A stretch of 64,000 nucleotides of DNA from assembly GCF_001468035.1 (NCBI RefSeq), contig NZ_LNZA01000001.1:2148231-2212230 (forward strand). Direction: 5' to 3'. Both the position numbers and the translations under genes were made by a program. Below, piece by piece: positions 39,406 to 47,844 of the stretch. The first letter of the stretch is position 1. The number at the start of each line of letters is the position of its first letter. This stretch comes from Legionella tucsonensis. GTDB taxonomy: Bacteria > Pseudomonadota > Gammaproteobacteria > Legionellales > Legionellaceae. The notes under the pieces were generated by a model. It saw nothing but the letters and a program-made list of their open reading frames with translations, was not told where the DNA came from and did not search any database.

Positions 39406-39816
39406 ATGTCTTTAGGAGTAAAATTATCTACTTTTACAGCAGCGTTGATTCTTTCTGGTTCTGCCCTAGCAAATAATGCGTGTCCCGATTTGAGTGATCT
39501 TCAAGCAGAAGGAATCTCAGAGGTTCAACAGCTTGGTAATAACTATTTCATTGGTTTCTCCATCAGTCAATTCAATTCAGCTACCTGGGGCTTTGCTATC
39601 GGACCAGTAAAAGCAGATGCAGAAGATGATGCGTTAGATGCTTCAAATGAAATTTTAAATAATATGACAACTCCTGGATTTCCTTTGGAACTGGATCATG
39701 ACACATTGATTTGTTTGTATGACACCGGTAATCCTTACGTTTATTCTATTGCTGTCAGAGATTATGCAATTAGCCCAATGAAATTAAAACAATACTTGCT
39801 AAAAGCTCATAAGTAA
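39406..39816 (+). CDS. Small exported protein, first of a tandem paralogous pair
   Basis: 136 residues. Signal peptide ending ALA-NN, then CPDLSDLQAEGI, YFIGFSISQFN, TWGFAIGPVKADAEDDALD, and a Cys near 105 (LICLYDTGNP). AAAGGAG precedes the ATG. It shares most motifs with the next gene. It resembles the small Legionella family annotated as DUF4949 or hemin-binding protein Hbp (about 140 aa), recalled and not searched. Two conserved cysteines may form a disulfide in the periplasm or outside. Confidence 0.85.
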   Translation: MSLGVKLSTFTAALILSGSALANNACPDLSDLQAEGISEVQQLGNNYFIGFSISQFNSATWGFAIGPVKADAEDDALDASNEILNNMTTPGFPLELDHDTLICLYDTGNPYVYSIAVRDYAISPMKLKQYLLKAHK

Positions 39817-39898
39817 AAATTGATATTTACCCGGTTTAGATAAAAAAATTTATCCCGGAATCAAGTTGGAATAATTAGATTAAACAAGGAGTTATACT

Positions 39899-40312
39899 AT
39901 GTCTTTAAAAACCAAATTAATTTCTTTTGCAGCTGCGATGGCTCTTACAGGATCTGCTTTTGCAGATGAATCAGTCTGCCCTAAACTAAGTGACATTCAA
40001 GCTGTAGGAATCACAATGGCTTCTCAACTGGCTTACAATTATTATATTGGCTATGCAGTCAATAATTACAATACCTCTTCCAGCTGGGGGTTTGCTATTG
40101 GACCGGTAGAAGCAGAGTCTGAAGAAGATACAATCGATATAACCAATGATATTTTAGCTGACTTAACATCCCCTGGGATTCCTGAGTCAGGTAAAGACGA
40201 TGATGATTTAGTTTGTATCTACGAGACTGGCGATCCGAATTTATTTGCAGTAGCAATCAAAGGCTATGAAGAAATGTCACCGATGAAGTTCAAACGATAC
40301 ATACATAAATAG
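39899..40312 (+). CDS. Small exported protein, second of a tandem paralogous pair
   Basis: 137 residues. Signal peptide SFAAAMALTGSAFA, then CPKLSDIQAVGI, YYIGYAVNNYN, SWGFAIGPVEAESEEDTID, LVCIYETGDPN and a tail MSPMKFKRYIHK matching the upstream paralogue's SPMKLKQYLLK. Strongly acidic middle. AAGGAG precedes the ATG. Probable local duplication of the 39406 gene; 82 bp apart. Same tentative DUF4949/Hbp-like assignment. Confidence 0.85.
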   Translation: MSLKTKLISFAAAMALTGSAFADESVCPKLSDIQAVGITMASQLAYNYYIGYAVNNYNTSSSWGFAIGPVEAESEEDTIDITNDILADLTSPGIPESGKDDDDLVCIYETGDPNLFAVAIKGYEEMSPMKFKRYIHK

Positions 40313-40317
40313 AACGT

Positions 40318-40350
40318 GTAGCCCGGGTGAAGCATCGCGAAACCCGGGGA
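40318..40350. repeat. REP-like palindrome after the tandem small genes
   Basis: GTAGCCCGGGTGAAGCATCG continues into CGAAACCCGGGG; the CCCGGG arms pair. A partial right half (GATCCGCTACGC) follows near 40371. Same family as 33024, 33905 and 43657. Confidence 0.6.
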
Positions 40351-40424
40351 AATTTGAAACACGAATTCGAGATCCGCTACGCTTTACCTAATAATACAAT
40401 GCACCCAGTCTTGGTTCATTTTAT

Positions 40425-41876
40425 TTACTTCTGGATTAATCTTTTTACTACATCCTGATCTGAAAAAACATGTTTTATTGTGCCAATCTGTTGATAGGCC
40501 TCATGCCCTTTTCCTGCAATTAAAATAACATCATGTTCATCTGCTTCATTTAAAGCATAAGCAATTGCTTCTTCACGATTAACTAATTGAATGACATTGG
40601 ATGAATTTGCAATACCATGTGTTATCTCATCAACGATCATTTGTGGATCCTCTGTGCGCGGATTATCACTGGTAATGACGATTTGATCAGCAAGTTTACT
40701 GGCAACTTTTCCCATCACAGGTCTCTTAGTCTTATCCCTATCTCCGCCACAACCAAATACCACCCATAGTCGTCCTTTTTTTAATTGATTCAAGGTAATT
40801 AAAGCATTCTCTAGAGCATCAGGAGTATGGGCATAATCCACGAGTACATGGGGAGCATTGGCAACAATTTCCATTCGCCCAGGAGCTGCTTTTAATTGGG
40901 TCATTACTTCGACAACCTGTGCGGGTGCATAATCAGAAGCCAATAAACTACTAAATATGGCCAAGCTATTATAAATATTAAATTGGCCAAGGGATTTTGT
41001 CTTGAATTGATGCTGCCCCCAAGGAGAATGCACTTCAATTTCTGTACCTTTTATATCCATAATCCACTTTACAGCTTTTACATCACAATCTTGATGTATT
41101 CCATAAGTTAACTTTTTAACATGGGGCTTAACGGCAGTAGCCATTATTTTTTGATACGCATCATCTTGATTAATAATTGCCCATTGCAATGATTCTCTGG
41201 CAAATAATAATGCTTTGGCAATCGCATAATTTTCCATGTTGAGATGGTAATCCAGATGATCAAGAGTTAGATTTGTAAATATAGCTTGTTTAAACGCAAC
41301 TTCATCTACTCGATGTTGTGCCAATGCATGAGATGAAACCTCCATGCATACTTGTTTCAGACATTGATTCTTATAATGATGTAATAGCTTTTGTAAACAA
41401 AGTGAGTCAGGGGTTGTATTATCCAATAATTGGAGTTTATCTACATTGCCTTGGCCAATAGTACCTATATATGCTGCTCCCTGCCCTAATAAATGATGAG
41501 CCTGAGCTAATTGATAAGCGATCGTTGTTTTACCGTTAGTTCCAGTCACTCCAGTTACAGTTAAAAAACGACCCGGATCATCATAAAACCGCTTTGCAAT
41601 TGGTGCAAGTTGTGTCGCTAAGTCAGGGACAGGAACACAAGGAACTGATTCCGGTAATACGCAATTCCTGGGAAAAAGGTTAGGATCATAGGCAACAGCA
41701 ACCGCACCTGCAGAGACTGCTTTATTTATAAATAAGCGACCATCAGCTGCTGCACCAGCATAAGCTATAAACAAATCTCCTGGTTGAATACAACGACTGT
41801 CATTTTCTAAATCGGTAATAGTACAATCCGAATGAATGTACTGAATCCATGGTTTTAATAATTGCGAGAGTTTCAT
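40425..41876 (-). CDS. murE: UDP-MurNAc-L-Ala-D-Glu: meso-diaminopimelate ligase MurE
   Basis: 483 residues. ATP-dependent addition of meso-DAP in cell-wall precursor synthesis. P-loop TVTGVTGTNGKTTIAYQLAQ near 100, LDHLDYH, and the DNPR motif in VITSDNPRTEDP that selects meso-DAP over lysine. Starts MKLSQLLKPW. Last visible gene of the leftward division and cell-wall cluster; MurF and later genes are not next to it here, where two unrelated genes follow in the opposite direction. Confidence 0.97.
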   Translation of the reverse strand: MKLSQLLKPWIQYIHSDCTITDLENDSRCIQPGDLFIAYAGAAADGRLFINKAVSAGAVAVAYDPNLFPRNCVLPESVPCVPVPDLATQLAPIAKRFYDDPGRFLTVTGVTGTNGKTTIAYQLAQAHHLLGQGAAYIGTIGQGNVDKLQLLDNTTPDSLCLQKLLHHYKNQCLKQVCMEVSSHALAQHRVDEVAFKQAIFTNLTLDHLDYHLNMENYAIAKALLFARESLQWAIINQDDAYQKIMATAVKPHVKKLTYGIHQDCDVKAVKWIMDIKGTEIEVHSPWGQHQFKTKSLGQFNIYNSLAIFSSLLASDYAPAQVVEVMTQLKAAPGRMEIVANAPHVLVDYAHTPDALENALITLNQLKKGRLWVVFGCGGDRDKTKRPVMGKVASKLADQIVITSDNPRTEDPQMIVDEITHGIANSSNVIQLVNREEAIAYALNEADEHDVILIAGKGHEAYQQIGTIKHVFSDQDVVKRLIQK

Positions 41877-41969
41877 TACTGTGGTTCCTAATAGGTTTTA
41901 TGTAGTCTGGGTTTTATCCAAAACTACAATTTAACTAAACTACAAAACCTTTAAAGCTTAAAGTCAAAT

Positions 41970-43640
41970 TTATCCTACCAATTCATCCGTTGGTATATTA
42001 AACAATCGTAAAGCACCTGACATTACTTTAGCAAACAATGGCGCTGCAACTGCTGCAGCATAATAACTTTTACGAGAAGGTTCATGAATGATAACGACTA
42101 TAACAAATTTCGGTTTTGAAACGGGAGCAATTCCTATAAAGCTTGCAGTATATTTTCTGTCTTTGTAACCATTTTTTCCTGCTATACGTGCTGTTCCTGT
42201 TTTTCCTGCTACACGATAGCCAGGAACTCTTGCTGATTTTCCAGTACCATTTTTACCTAAAACAGCCTCCATCATGGATAAAACCTGTTGTGCTGTTTCA
42301 GGTTTTATTACCTGCACGCCCGGAGTTGGCGGGTCATTATGCAGTAACGTTACTGGAATCAATTTACCCTGATTCGCAAAAACCATATTCGCTTTAGCCA
42401 ATTGTAATGCGGTTACCGATAAGCCATAACCAAAACTCACGGTAGCCAATACAAAAGGTTTTGCATCTTTAACATTAACGATGCTCCCTTCACTTTCTCC
42501 GGGACAAGTACTTTCAGTTCGTTGTCCAATGCCACAACGTCGCAGCAATCCAATTAATTGCTCTGGGGGGCTGGCTAAAACCATTTTTGTTACCCCGACA
42601 TTACTTGAGTGTTCTAATACACCCGTTACATCAAGGACACCATAATTATGAATATCTCGAACTATACGACCTTGAATACTCATCCAACTTGGATTCGTAT
42701 CAATAATCGTCGACGGTGTAAATAGGCCTGTTTCCAAGGCACTGGCGATACTCAATGTCTTAATGACTGAACCAGGTTCAAACGTATCTGTAACAGCTCT
42801 ATTTCTATAAGTATCTTTATCGTAACGTCCCCGCGAATTGGGATTATAGGAAGGAACATTAGCCATAGCTAAAATCTCACCATTTTCTGTATCAACAACG
42901 ACAACAGAACCCGATTTTGCAGCAAATTCTTCAACCGTTTTAGCGAGTTCGCTGTAGGCCAAATATTGTAAACGTCGATCAATACTTAAAGTCATATCAC
43001 GCCCAGGGCGAGGTTGTTTTATGACACCTAATTCCTCAATAATTCTTCCTAAACGATCTTTAATTACTCTTTTCTTACCAACAACACCCTTCAACCAATC
43101 TTGATAAGCAAGCTCCATTCCTTCCAATCCTTGATCATCTACATTAGTAAATCCAATCAACTGGGAAATACTATCTGAATCAGGATAATAACGTTTGAAT
43201 TCTTTTTGAAAGTTAACGCCTGGGATTTTTAATGCCTTTATTTTCTTAGCTAAGGGGGGCGGTAATTGTCTTTGTAAATAGAGAAATTCTAATTCTTTAT
43301 TTTCTGCATCTACTATTTTTCTGCTTAGCTGTTTGGGAGTTAAATTCAGATACTCTGCCAAGGACATAAATTGTTCTTTATCGGGTGAGAACTCTTTAGG
43401 ATTTACCCAGACTGATTCCACAGGAGTACTAATTGCCAAAGGTGTGCCATTTCTATCCATGATCATTCCTCTGTGCGCAGGGATATCTACAACACGTAAA
43501 CTGCGAGCATTACCTTGGCCTTGCAGAAATTGGCGATGAAGTACCGTGAGATCAACCATACGCCAAACTAAAATGAATAATAGCAATGAAAAAAAGGTAG
43601 ATACTACAATCAGTCTGTTTAAATGAGTCGAGTTTTTCAT
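41970..43640 (-). CDS. ftsI: Septal peptidoglycan transpeptidase FtsI (PBP3)
   Basis: 556 residues. One N-terminal membrane segment (RLIVVSTFFSLLLFILVWRM). Pedestal domain with IPAHRGMIMDRNGTPLA; transpeptidase motifs FEPGSVIKTLS (SxxK), HSSNVG (SxN) and AGKTGTAR (KTG). Cross-links septal peptidoglycan during division. Separated from ftsL by an unusual ~147-bp gap that contains a REP-like repeat. Confidence 0.97.
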   Translation of the reverse strand: MKNSTHLNRLIVVSTFFSLLLFILVWRMVDLTVLHRQFLQGQGNARSLRVVDIPAHRGMIMDRNGTPLAISTPVESVWVNPKEFSPDKEQFMSLAEYLNLTPKQLSRKIVDAENKELEFLYLQRQLPPPLAKKIKALKIPGVNFQKEFKRYYPDSDSISQLIGFTNVDDQGLEGMELAYQDWLKGVVGKKRVIKDRLGRIIEELGVIKQPRPGRDMTLSIDRRLQYLAYSELAKTVEEFAAKSGSVVVVDTENGEILAMANVPSYNPNSRGRYDKDTYRNRAVTDTFEPGSVIKTLSIASALETGLFTPSTIIDTNPSWMSIQGRIVRDIHNYGVLDVTGVLEHSSNVGVTKMVLASPPEQLIGLLRRCGIGQRTESTCPGESEGSIVNVKDAKPFVLATVSFGYGLSVTALQLAKANMVFANQGKLIPVTLLHNDPPTPGVQVIKPETAQQVLSMMEAVLGKNGTGKSARVPGYRVAGKTGTARIAGKNGYKDRKYTASFIGIAPVSKPKFVIVVIIHEPSRKSYYAAAVAAPLFAKVMSGALRLFNIPTDELVG

Positions 43641-43656
43641 GGATATTTATCCATCT

Positions 43657-43741
43657 GTAGCCTAGGTGGAGGCAAATGCCATAACCCGGGTTATATTGCA
43701 CAAAAACTCCCAGGTTATGGCCTTGCCTCCACCCAGGCTAC
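43657..43741. repeat. REP/BIME-like inverted repeat inside the dcw cluster (ftsL-ftsI gap)
   Basis: Left arm GTAGCCTAGGTGGAGGCAAA, right arm TTGCCTCCACCCAGGCTAC; inner ATAACCCGGGTTAT and CCCAGGTTATGGC also pair with the arms. It occupies most of the gap between ftsL and ftsI, so it may reduce read-through or stabilise the upstream mRNA. Confidence 0.72.
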
Positions 43742-43787
43742 GCTACTAAAACTAAATGGCAATGGTACTCGTTTAAAACAAAAACTT

Positions 43788-44129
43788 CTACTGCTGTGCT
43801 TGTAACCAATAAGTATTTTTAGATGTTGGCAAAAGCATTTGTAATTTTTCAGTGGCGAGCTCCTCTACGCGTCCCGGTGTGGCCAGACTTGCTTGCTCTA
43901 ACAGTAACTGTCCCCATTGCGTCTGTAAATAATGAGTTAACTGTTCTTGTTGTTCTACCTTGTTTAAAGTCAACCGATATGAGTTGGTACTGTATACCAC
44001 AGCCAAAGCACTCACTAATACAGCAACTAATAATATAATCAGTATGTATAATGATTTTGACATATGCATATCTGCCAGTTGACCATTAAATAAGGTACCT
44101 TGATTGATTACTCTCGCTGCAGCGTTCAT
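43788..44129 (-). CDS. ftsL: Cell division protein FtsL
   Basis: 113 residues. Short cytoplasmic N-terminus, one membrane helix ([20 protein letters not shown]), then a periplasmic leucine-zipper-like coil with [20 protein letters not shown]. Size and position between rsmH and ftsI identify it; FtsL sequence itself is poorly conserved. Overlaps the rsmH stop by four bases. Confidence 0.9.
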   Translation of the reverse strand: MNAAARVINQGTLFNGQLADMHMSKSLYILIILLVAVLVSALAVVYSTNSYRLTLNKVEQQEQLTHYLQTQWGQLLLEQASLATPGRVEELATEKLQMLLPTSKNTYWLQAQQ

Positions 44130-45052
44130 GCTAATTTCTCCCCTATTCTAAGTACAGCACTTCGAGATCTGACGTTCTCTTTTACTTCAACTTCTTGTGG
44201 CATAATCGCCTTACCTATTCTTTTAAAATTTGTCTTTAGCGCCTCATAACGAATGGGAACCTCCGGGGGGGGTATGACTCCCTGTTCTTTATCGCGCATA
44301 AATTGTTTAACGATGCGATCCTCAAGAGAATGAAAACTAATCACTGCCAATCTGCCTTTGGGAGCTAGAACTTTAAGGCATTGTTCCAAACAACTTTTTA
44401 AATCGTTTAATTCTTGGTTTATATGAATGCGTATGGCTTGAAACACACGTGTTGCTGGATGTTTGTGTTTTTCCCATTTTGGATTTGCTTCCTTCACAAT
44501 TTCCGCCAATTGCAACGTTGTAGAAATAGGTGCAATGCTTCTGGCAGTAACTATTGCTTTCGCAATACGTCCTGCAAAACGCTCTTCTCCATACAACTTG
44601 AAAACAGAAGCCATTTCTTCTGCTTCGGCTTCATTAACAAACCGCGCAGCACTCATATGTTGAGATAAATCCATACGCATATCCAAAGGTCCTTGCTGCA
44701 TAAAACTAAAACCTCTTTCCGGATTATCCAGTTGTGGTGAAGACACGCCTAAATCCAACAAAATACCATTCACTTTTCCCAATACACCTGCTTCAGTAGC
44801 AAACTCCTGAATTCGTGCAAATGAACCTTGAAATATATGAAAACGCTTATCTTGACTAAAATGATCTGTGGCATATGCGATCGCTTCCACATCTTTATCT
44901 ATGGCATATAAACGACCTTGATCATTTAAATGTCGTAAAATTTCTCTACTGTGACCTCCACGTCCAAAAGTACCATCAAAATAGATACCTCCACTTTTAA
45001 TGGCGAGAGCTTCTATTGATTCATGAAGTAATACTGATTGATGCATTGCCAT
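44126..45052 (-). CDS. rsmH: 16S rRNA (cytosine(1402)-N4)-methyltransferase RsmH
   Basis: 308 residues. SAM-dependent methyltransferase acting on 16S rRNA C1402. Motifs [16 protein letters not shown] near the N-terminus, [29 protein letters not shown], and [21 protein letters not shown] at 45064 is in frame, but the ATG at 45052 is better placed after TTGGAA. Directly follows mraZ. Confidence 0.97.
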   Translation of the reverse strand: MAMHQSVLLHESIEALAIKSGGIYFDGTFGRGGHSREILRHLNDQGRLYAIDKDVEAIAYATDHFSQDKRFHIFQGSFARIQEFATEAGVLGKVNGILLDLGVSSPQLDNPERGFSFMQQGPLDMRMDLSQHMSAARFVNEAEAEEMASVFKLYGEERFAGRIAKAIVTARSIAPISTTLQLAEIVKEANPKWEKHKHPATRVFQAIRIHINQELNDLKSCLEQCLKVLAPKGRLAVISFHSLEDRIVKQFMRDKEQGVIPPPEVPIRYEALKTNFKRIGKAIMPQEVEVKENVRSRSAVLRIGEKLA

Positions 45053-45064
45053 TTTTGTTTCCAA

Positions 45065-45523
45065 TTACAAAGAAAACGTTTTCATTTCATCAGGTAACCC
45101 ACCAGTTCCGGAACTTTCCTCAGCCAACCATTGTTCACGTCGGGTTTCCCAAAGATCCTTACTCCATACTTCAAATTTATTTCCTTGACCTATCATCACT
45201 ACATCTTTTTCCAATTGCGCATAATTTCTTAAAACTGTAGGTAATAACACCCGACCATTTGCATCCACTTCAACATCGGTCGCATGGCCAATCAATAAAC
45301 GCTGTATTCTTCGTGCAGCAGCATTAAAACTGGGTAATTTTTGCAAATTGTCCTCAATGATTTGCCATTGAGCTGCAGTATAGAGCAACAAACATGTTTC
45401 TTCAGTATCAATAGTCACCACCAAAGGAGTTTTTTCTTCCGCACCCAGCGCGGCTCGATAACGCGTAGGGATAGCTAAGCGTCCTTTAGTATCAATGGTG
45501 ATGGCATTTATTCCGCGAAACAT
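45065..45523 (-). CDS. mraZ: Transcriptional regulator MraZ
   Basis: 152 residues with two SpoVT-AbrB-type halves: MFRGINAITIDTKGRLAIP and a second DVEVDANGRVLLPTVL. MraZ binds its own promoter and represses the dcw cluster in E. coli. First gene of the mraZ-rsmH-ftsL-ftsI-murE operon. TGG-rich direct repeats lie just upstream. Confidence 0.97.
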   Translation of the reverse strand: MFRGINAITIDTKGRLAIPTRYRAALGAEEKTPLVVTIDTEETCLLLYTAAQWQIIEDNLQKLPSFNAAARRIQRLLIGHATDVEVDANGRVLLPTVLRNYAQLEKDVVMIGQGNKFEVWSKDLWETRREQWLAEESSGTGGLPDEMKTFSL

Positions 45524-45945
45524 TGTTTTCTTTTATGTGAAAGTTTTTATCTTCCACAATTCTCCACTTTTTTATTATTTTACCCCACTTTTATACACTA
45601 TAGAAACACATTTCTCCATGCGTCAAGATAAAAACCCACTTTCTAGATAATTTATTTGTAGTTTAGAGAATTAATGCTCAAAAATAGATCTATTCATGAA
45701 GATTATGAACGAATTTTAAATTTTAAAAATATTGCCTTACTACATTCTCTGAGGAAATTTATTGAAGAAAAGTATCTAAAGATTCAAACGACCTCCAAAT
45801 CCAAATGGAATTTTTAATGTAGAAAAACACAATTTCTTAGCGATGAAAGGGATGCGCATGATGCGGGATTAAAAACCGTTTTCAAAAAGTGATAGGTCTA
45901 AAGAAATTGCATTATTAAATACCATCTCAATGCATAAAGGATGTA
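45524..45945. other. AT-rich gap with a short possible frame
   Basis: Apart from the mraZ control region, the only thing noted is a 47-codon plus-strand frame at 45674-45817 (starts MLKNRSIHEDY, ends KSKWNF) without ribosome site. It may be a remnant linked to the small gene that follows, but nothing supports a product. Confidence 0.3.
45552..45596 (-). promoter_or_regulatory. Possible MraZ operator and mraZ promoter
   Basis: On the minus strand TGGGG, TGGAG and TGGAA occur in one orientation (plus-strand 45583-45587, 45562-45566, 45552-45556), the last two exactly 10 bp apart and the first 21 bp before. MraZ boxes elsewhere are TGGGN repeats every 10 bp. A GTATAA lies just upstream at 45591-45596 and could be the -10 element. 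Confidence 0.42.
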
Positions 45946-46239
45946 GTGAAATTTCGAACTCAAGCAGAGGTCTTAGTTCATGATAAAATTCAATCAGAAA
46001 CGTTCGACTCAGGGAGTCAGCTTGGTAAGATTTTGGGAAATTTATTACAAGGAACAGTCAATGATGCAAAAGATGCTAAGGGCGATTTAAAGGATTTTAT
46101 TAATCAAAATGAGGACTTACAACAACAGGCTATTCCAGACGGACTCAAAAAATATTTCCAAAAGCATGAAGATGACTATACAGTGAGCAATTTTTTTCAA
46201 CGTAAAGTAAATTTAAGCACCTACAATTACTCTTTTTAA
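45946..46239 (+). CDS. Small hypothetical protein, possibly a gene fragment
   Basis: 97 residues from a GTG with AAGGA seven bases upstream. Charged and helical; contains SGSQLGKILGNLLQGTVNDA and ends NLSTYNYSF. No family recognised. It is followed at once by a strong terminator, which argues for a transcribed gene. The short length and preceding decayed-looking DNA leave open that it is the tail of a larger lost gene. Confidence 0.5.
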   Translation: MKFRTQAEVLVHDKIQSETFDSGSQLGKILGNLLQGTVNDAKDAKGDLKDFINQNEDLQQQAIPDGLKKYFQKHEDDYTVSNFFQRKVNLSTYNYSF

Positions 46240-46260
46240 TAGTAATTGTAGGTGCTTTTT
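46215..46260. terminator. Strong bidirectional terminator between the 97-aa gene and coaX
   Basis: Perfect 17-bp stem: AAGCACCTACAATTACT (46215-46231) and its complement at 46241-46257, a T-rich loop, then TTTTTT on the plus side and A-run on the other. Serves the convergent small gene (+) and coaX (-); its left arm overlaps the end of the small gene. Confidence 0.85.
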
Positions 46261-46264
46261 TAAA

Positions 46265-47032
46265 TCAATTATTCATCAAAGCAGCCAATCTTATCCCTTG
46301 CAAAACCAAATCAGGAACAAGATGATCATACAATTTCTGTTTTTCAAATAAGGAAGCAAAGCCACCTGTTGCTAAAACCAAAGTGTTTTCCGCGTCAAAA
46401 GCCTCCTGATTCAGGCGTTGAATCAATTCACGGCAAGCACCAATAGCGCCGTAATAAACACCCGACTGAATACTTTCTATTGTTGAGCGTCCGACTGAAT
46501 TTTCAATTTTTATGATTTCTACAGCAGGTAATTTCGCTGTATTTTTTGATAAAGCATCTACTGAGAGCCTAACCCCAGGCAAAATAGCACCTCCCATATA
46601 TACTTTCTGCGCACTAATGACACAAAAAGTAGTGGCAGTACCAAAATCAATAATAATCACGTTTTGGTTTGGGTAGATATGTGTTGCTGCAATTGCATTT
46701 GCAATTCGGTCAGCACCTACTTCTATGGGGTTACGATATTTGATATTCAGACCCGTTTTAACCCCCACCTGTAACAAAAAAGGCTCTAAAGAAAAATATT
46801 TAACACAGGCTGCACGCAATGAATAATCAATTTGAGGGACAACAGAACAAATACCAATTTGTTTAATTGCTTCAGGAGAACAATTATTTTCTCGCAAAAC
46901 ACTTTTCAAAAAGATACCCAGTTCATCGGAGGTACTTATTTTAGATGTATGACGAAAACGAAGTTTAATCTCTTCTCCGGAAAAAACTCCACCATAGATA
47001 TGAGAATTTCCAACATCAATACAAAGAATCAT
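46265..47032 (-). CDS. coaX: Type III pantothenate kinase
   Basis: 255 residues. First step of coenzyme A synthesis, the CoaX type that uses monovalent cations and resists feedback by CoA. MILCIDVGNSHIYGG phosphate-1 motif, GADRIANAIAATH, VIIIDFGTATTFCVI, and MGGAILPGVRLSVDAL. An ATG four codons upstream (47044) is also open; the MILCIDVG start is usual for the family. Confidence 0.96.
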   Translation of the reverse strand: MILCIDVGNSHIYGGVFSGEEIKLRFRHTSKISTSDELGIFLKSVLRENNCSPEAIKQIGICSVVPQIDYSLRAACVKYFSLEPFLLQVGVKTGLNIKYRNPIEVGADRIANAIAATHIYPNQNVIIIDFGTATTFCVISAQKVYMGGAILPGVRLSVDALSKNTAKLPAVEIIKIENSVGRSTIESIQSGVYYGAIGACRELIQRLNQEAFDAENTLVLATGGFASLFEKQKLYDHLVPDLVLQGIRLAALMNN

Positions 47033-47313
47033 AATGTCATGCATCCGGTTTAAAAAAAAACATGATAGTAAATTGCGATATTCATATTAGCAAGTTGTTC
47101 GCTAGAAAAAATGAAATACTCAAATTAATAGTTTGGTGAAAAAAAGTATTTGTTTGGACTTAGACGTTTAGGCTAAGCGTCTTATAGTATGCACCTGTCT
47201 TGCTCTGCTGCAAGCAAGCTCTCAATGTATTTTTTTGCCATCAATAAAGGCCATTGCATCAGCATTGTATTTACTCATGACGTAATTTATTTTCTTGCTT
47301 AATTTCGAGATAT

Positions 47314-47637
47314 TTAAATTCGTGAATTCACCATGGTTTGAGTCAAAAAAAGAATAGAAAAAGCAAGCTTATTGCGAATCTCAAGGGCATCAGACAATTT
47401 CATCAAACATTTCCAGCTTTGATAAATTGCCTTTGCCTCTATCAAAATAGCCTTAATTATAACCGGTGAAGTGCTAAAGGGTTTTAAATCGATCTTAGAC
47501 AAACTTAAGAACAAATTAATTTTGTCAATTGTAGGATTGGCATGAAGATTTGGAAAAATCGAGAAAATATCATTTAGTTCTTCAAGTTGTTTTCTAAAAA
47601 CATAATCGTACCCATTAAATTTAAAACAGAACAACAT
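47314..47637 (-). CDS. Small hypothetical protein
   Basis: 107 residues, mostly helical (KQLEELNDIFSIF, IIKAILIEAKAIYQSWKCL), no signal peptide or membrane span. Not recognised. The ribosome site is poor (AAGG 13 bases before the ATG). It may be a fragment: just beyond its end on the minus strand there is another very short frame (NADAMAFIDGKKIH near 47225-47280) that could be debris. Confidence 0.4.
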   Translation of the reverse strand: MLFCFKFNGYDYVFRKQLEELNDIFSIFPNLHANPTIDKINLFLSLSKIDLKPFSTSPVIIKAILIEAKAIYQSWKCLMKLSDALEIRNKLAFSILFLTQTMVNSRI

Positions 47638-47844
47638 TAAATACGATTTACCTTAAATTAAACTTAACAATACTTGAATTTTAATGGGGCGTCTTAAAAA
47701 GAATATTGACCTGCTTTTCCTTCATTAGGAAGGGCTACTCAACTCATCCCTTTGATGACTGATTCAATAGCATATATAATCCTTGTTATAAACTCAAAAC
47801 AATGGTTGGGCAAAGACTCAATTATAGCTAGGCTAAGGATACCA

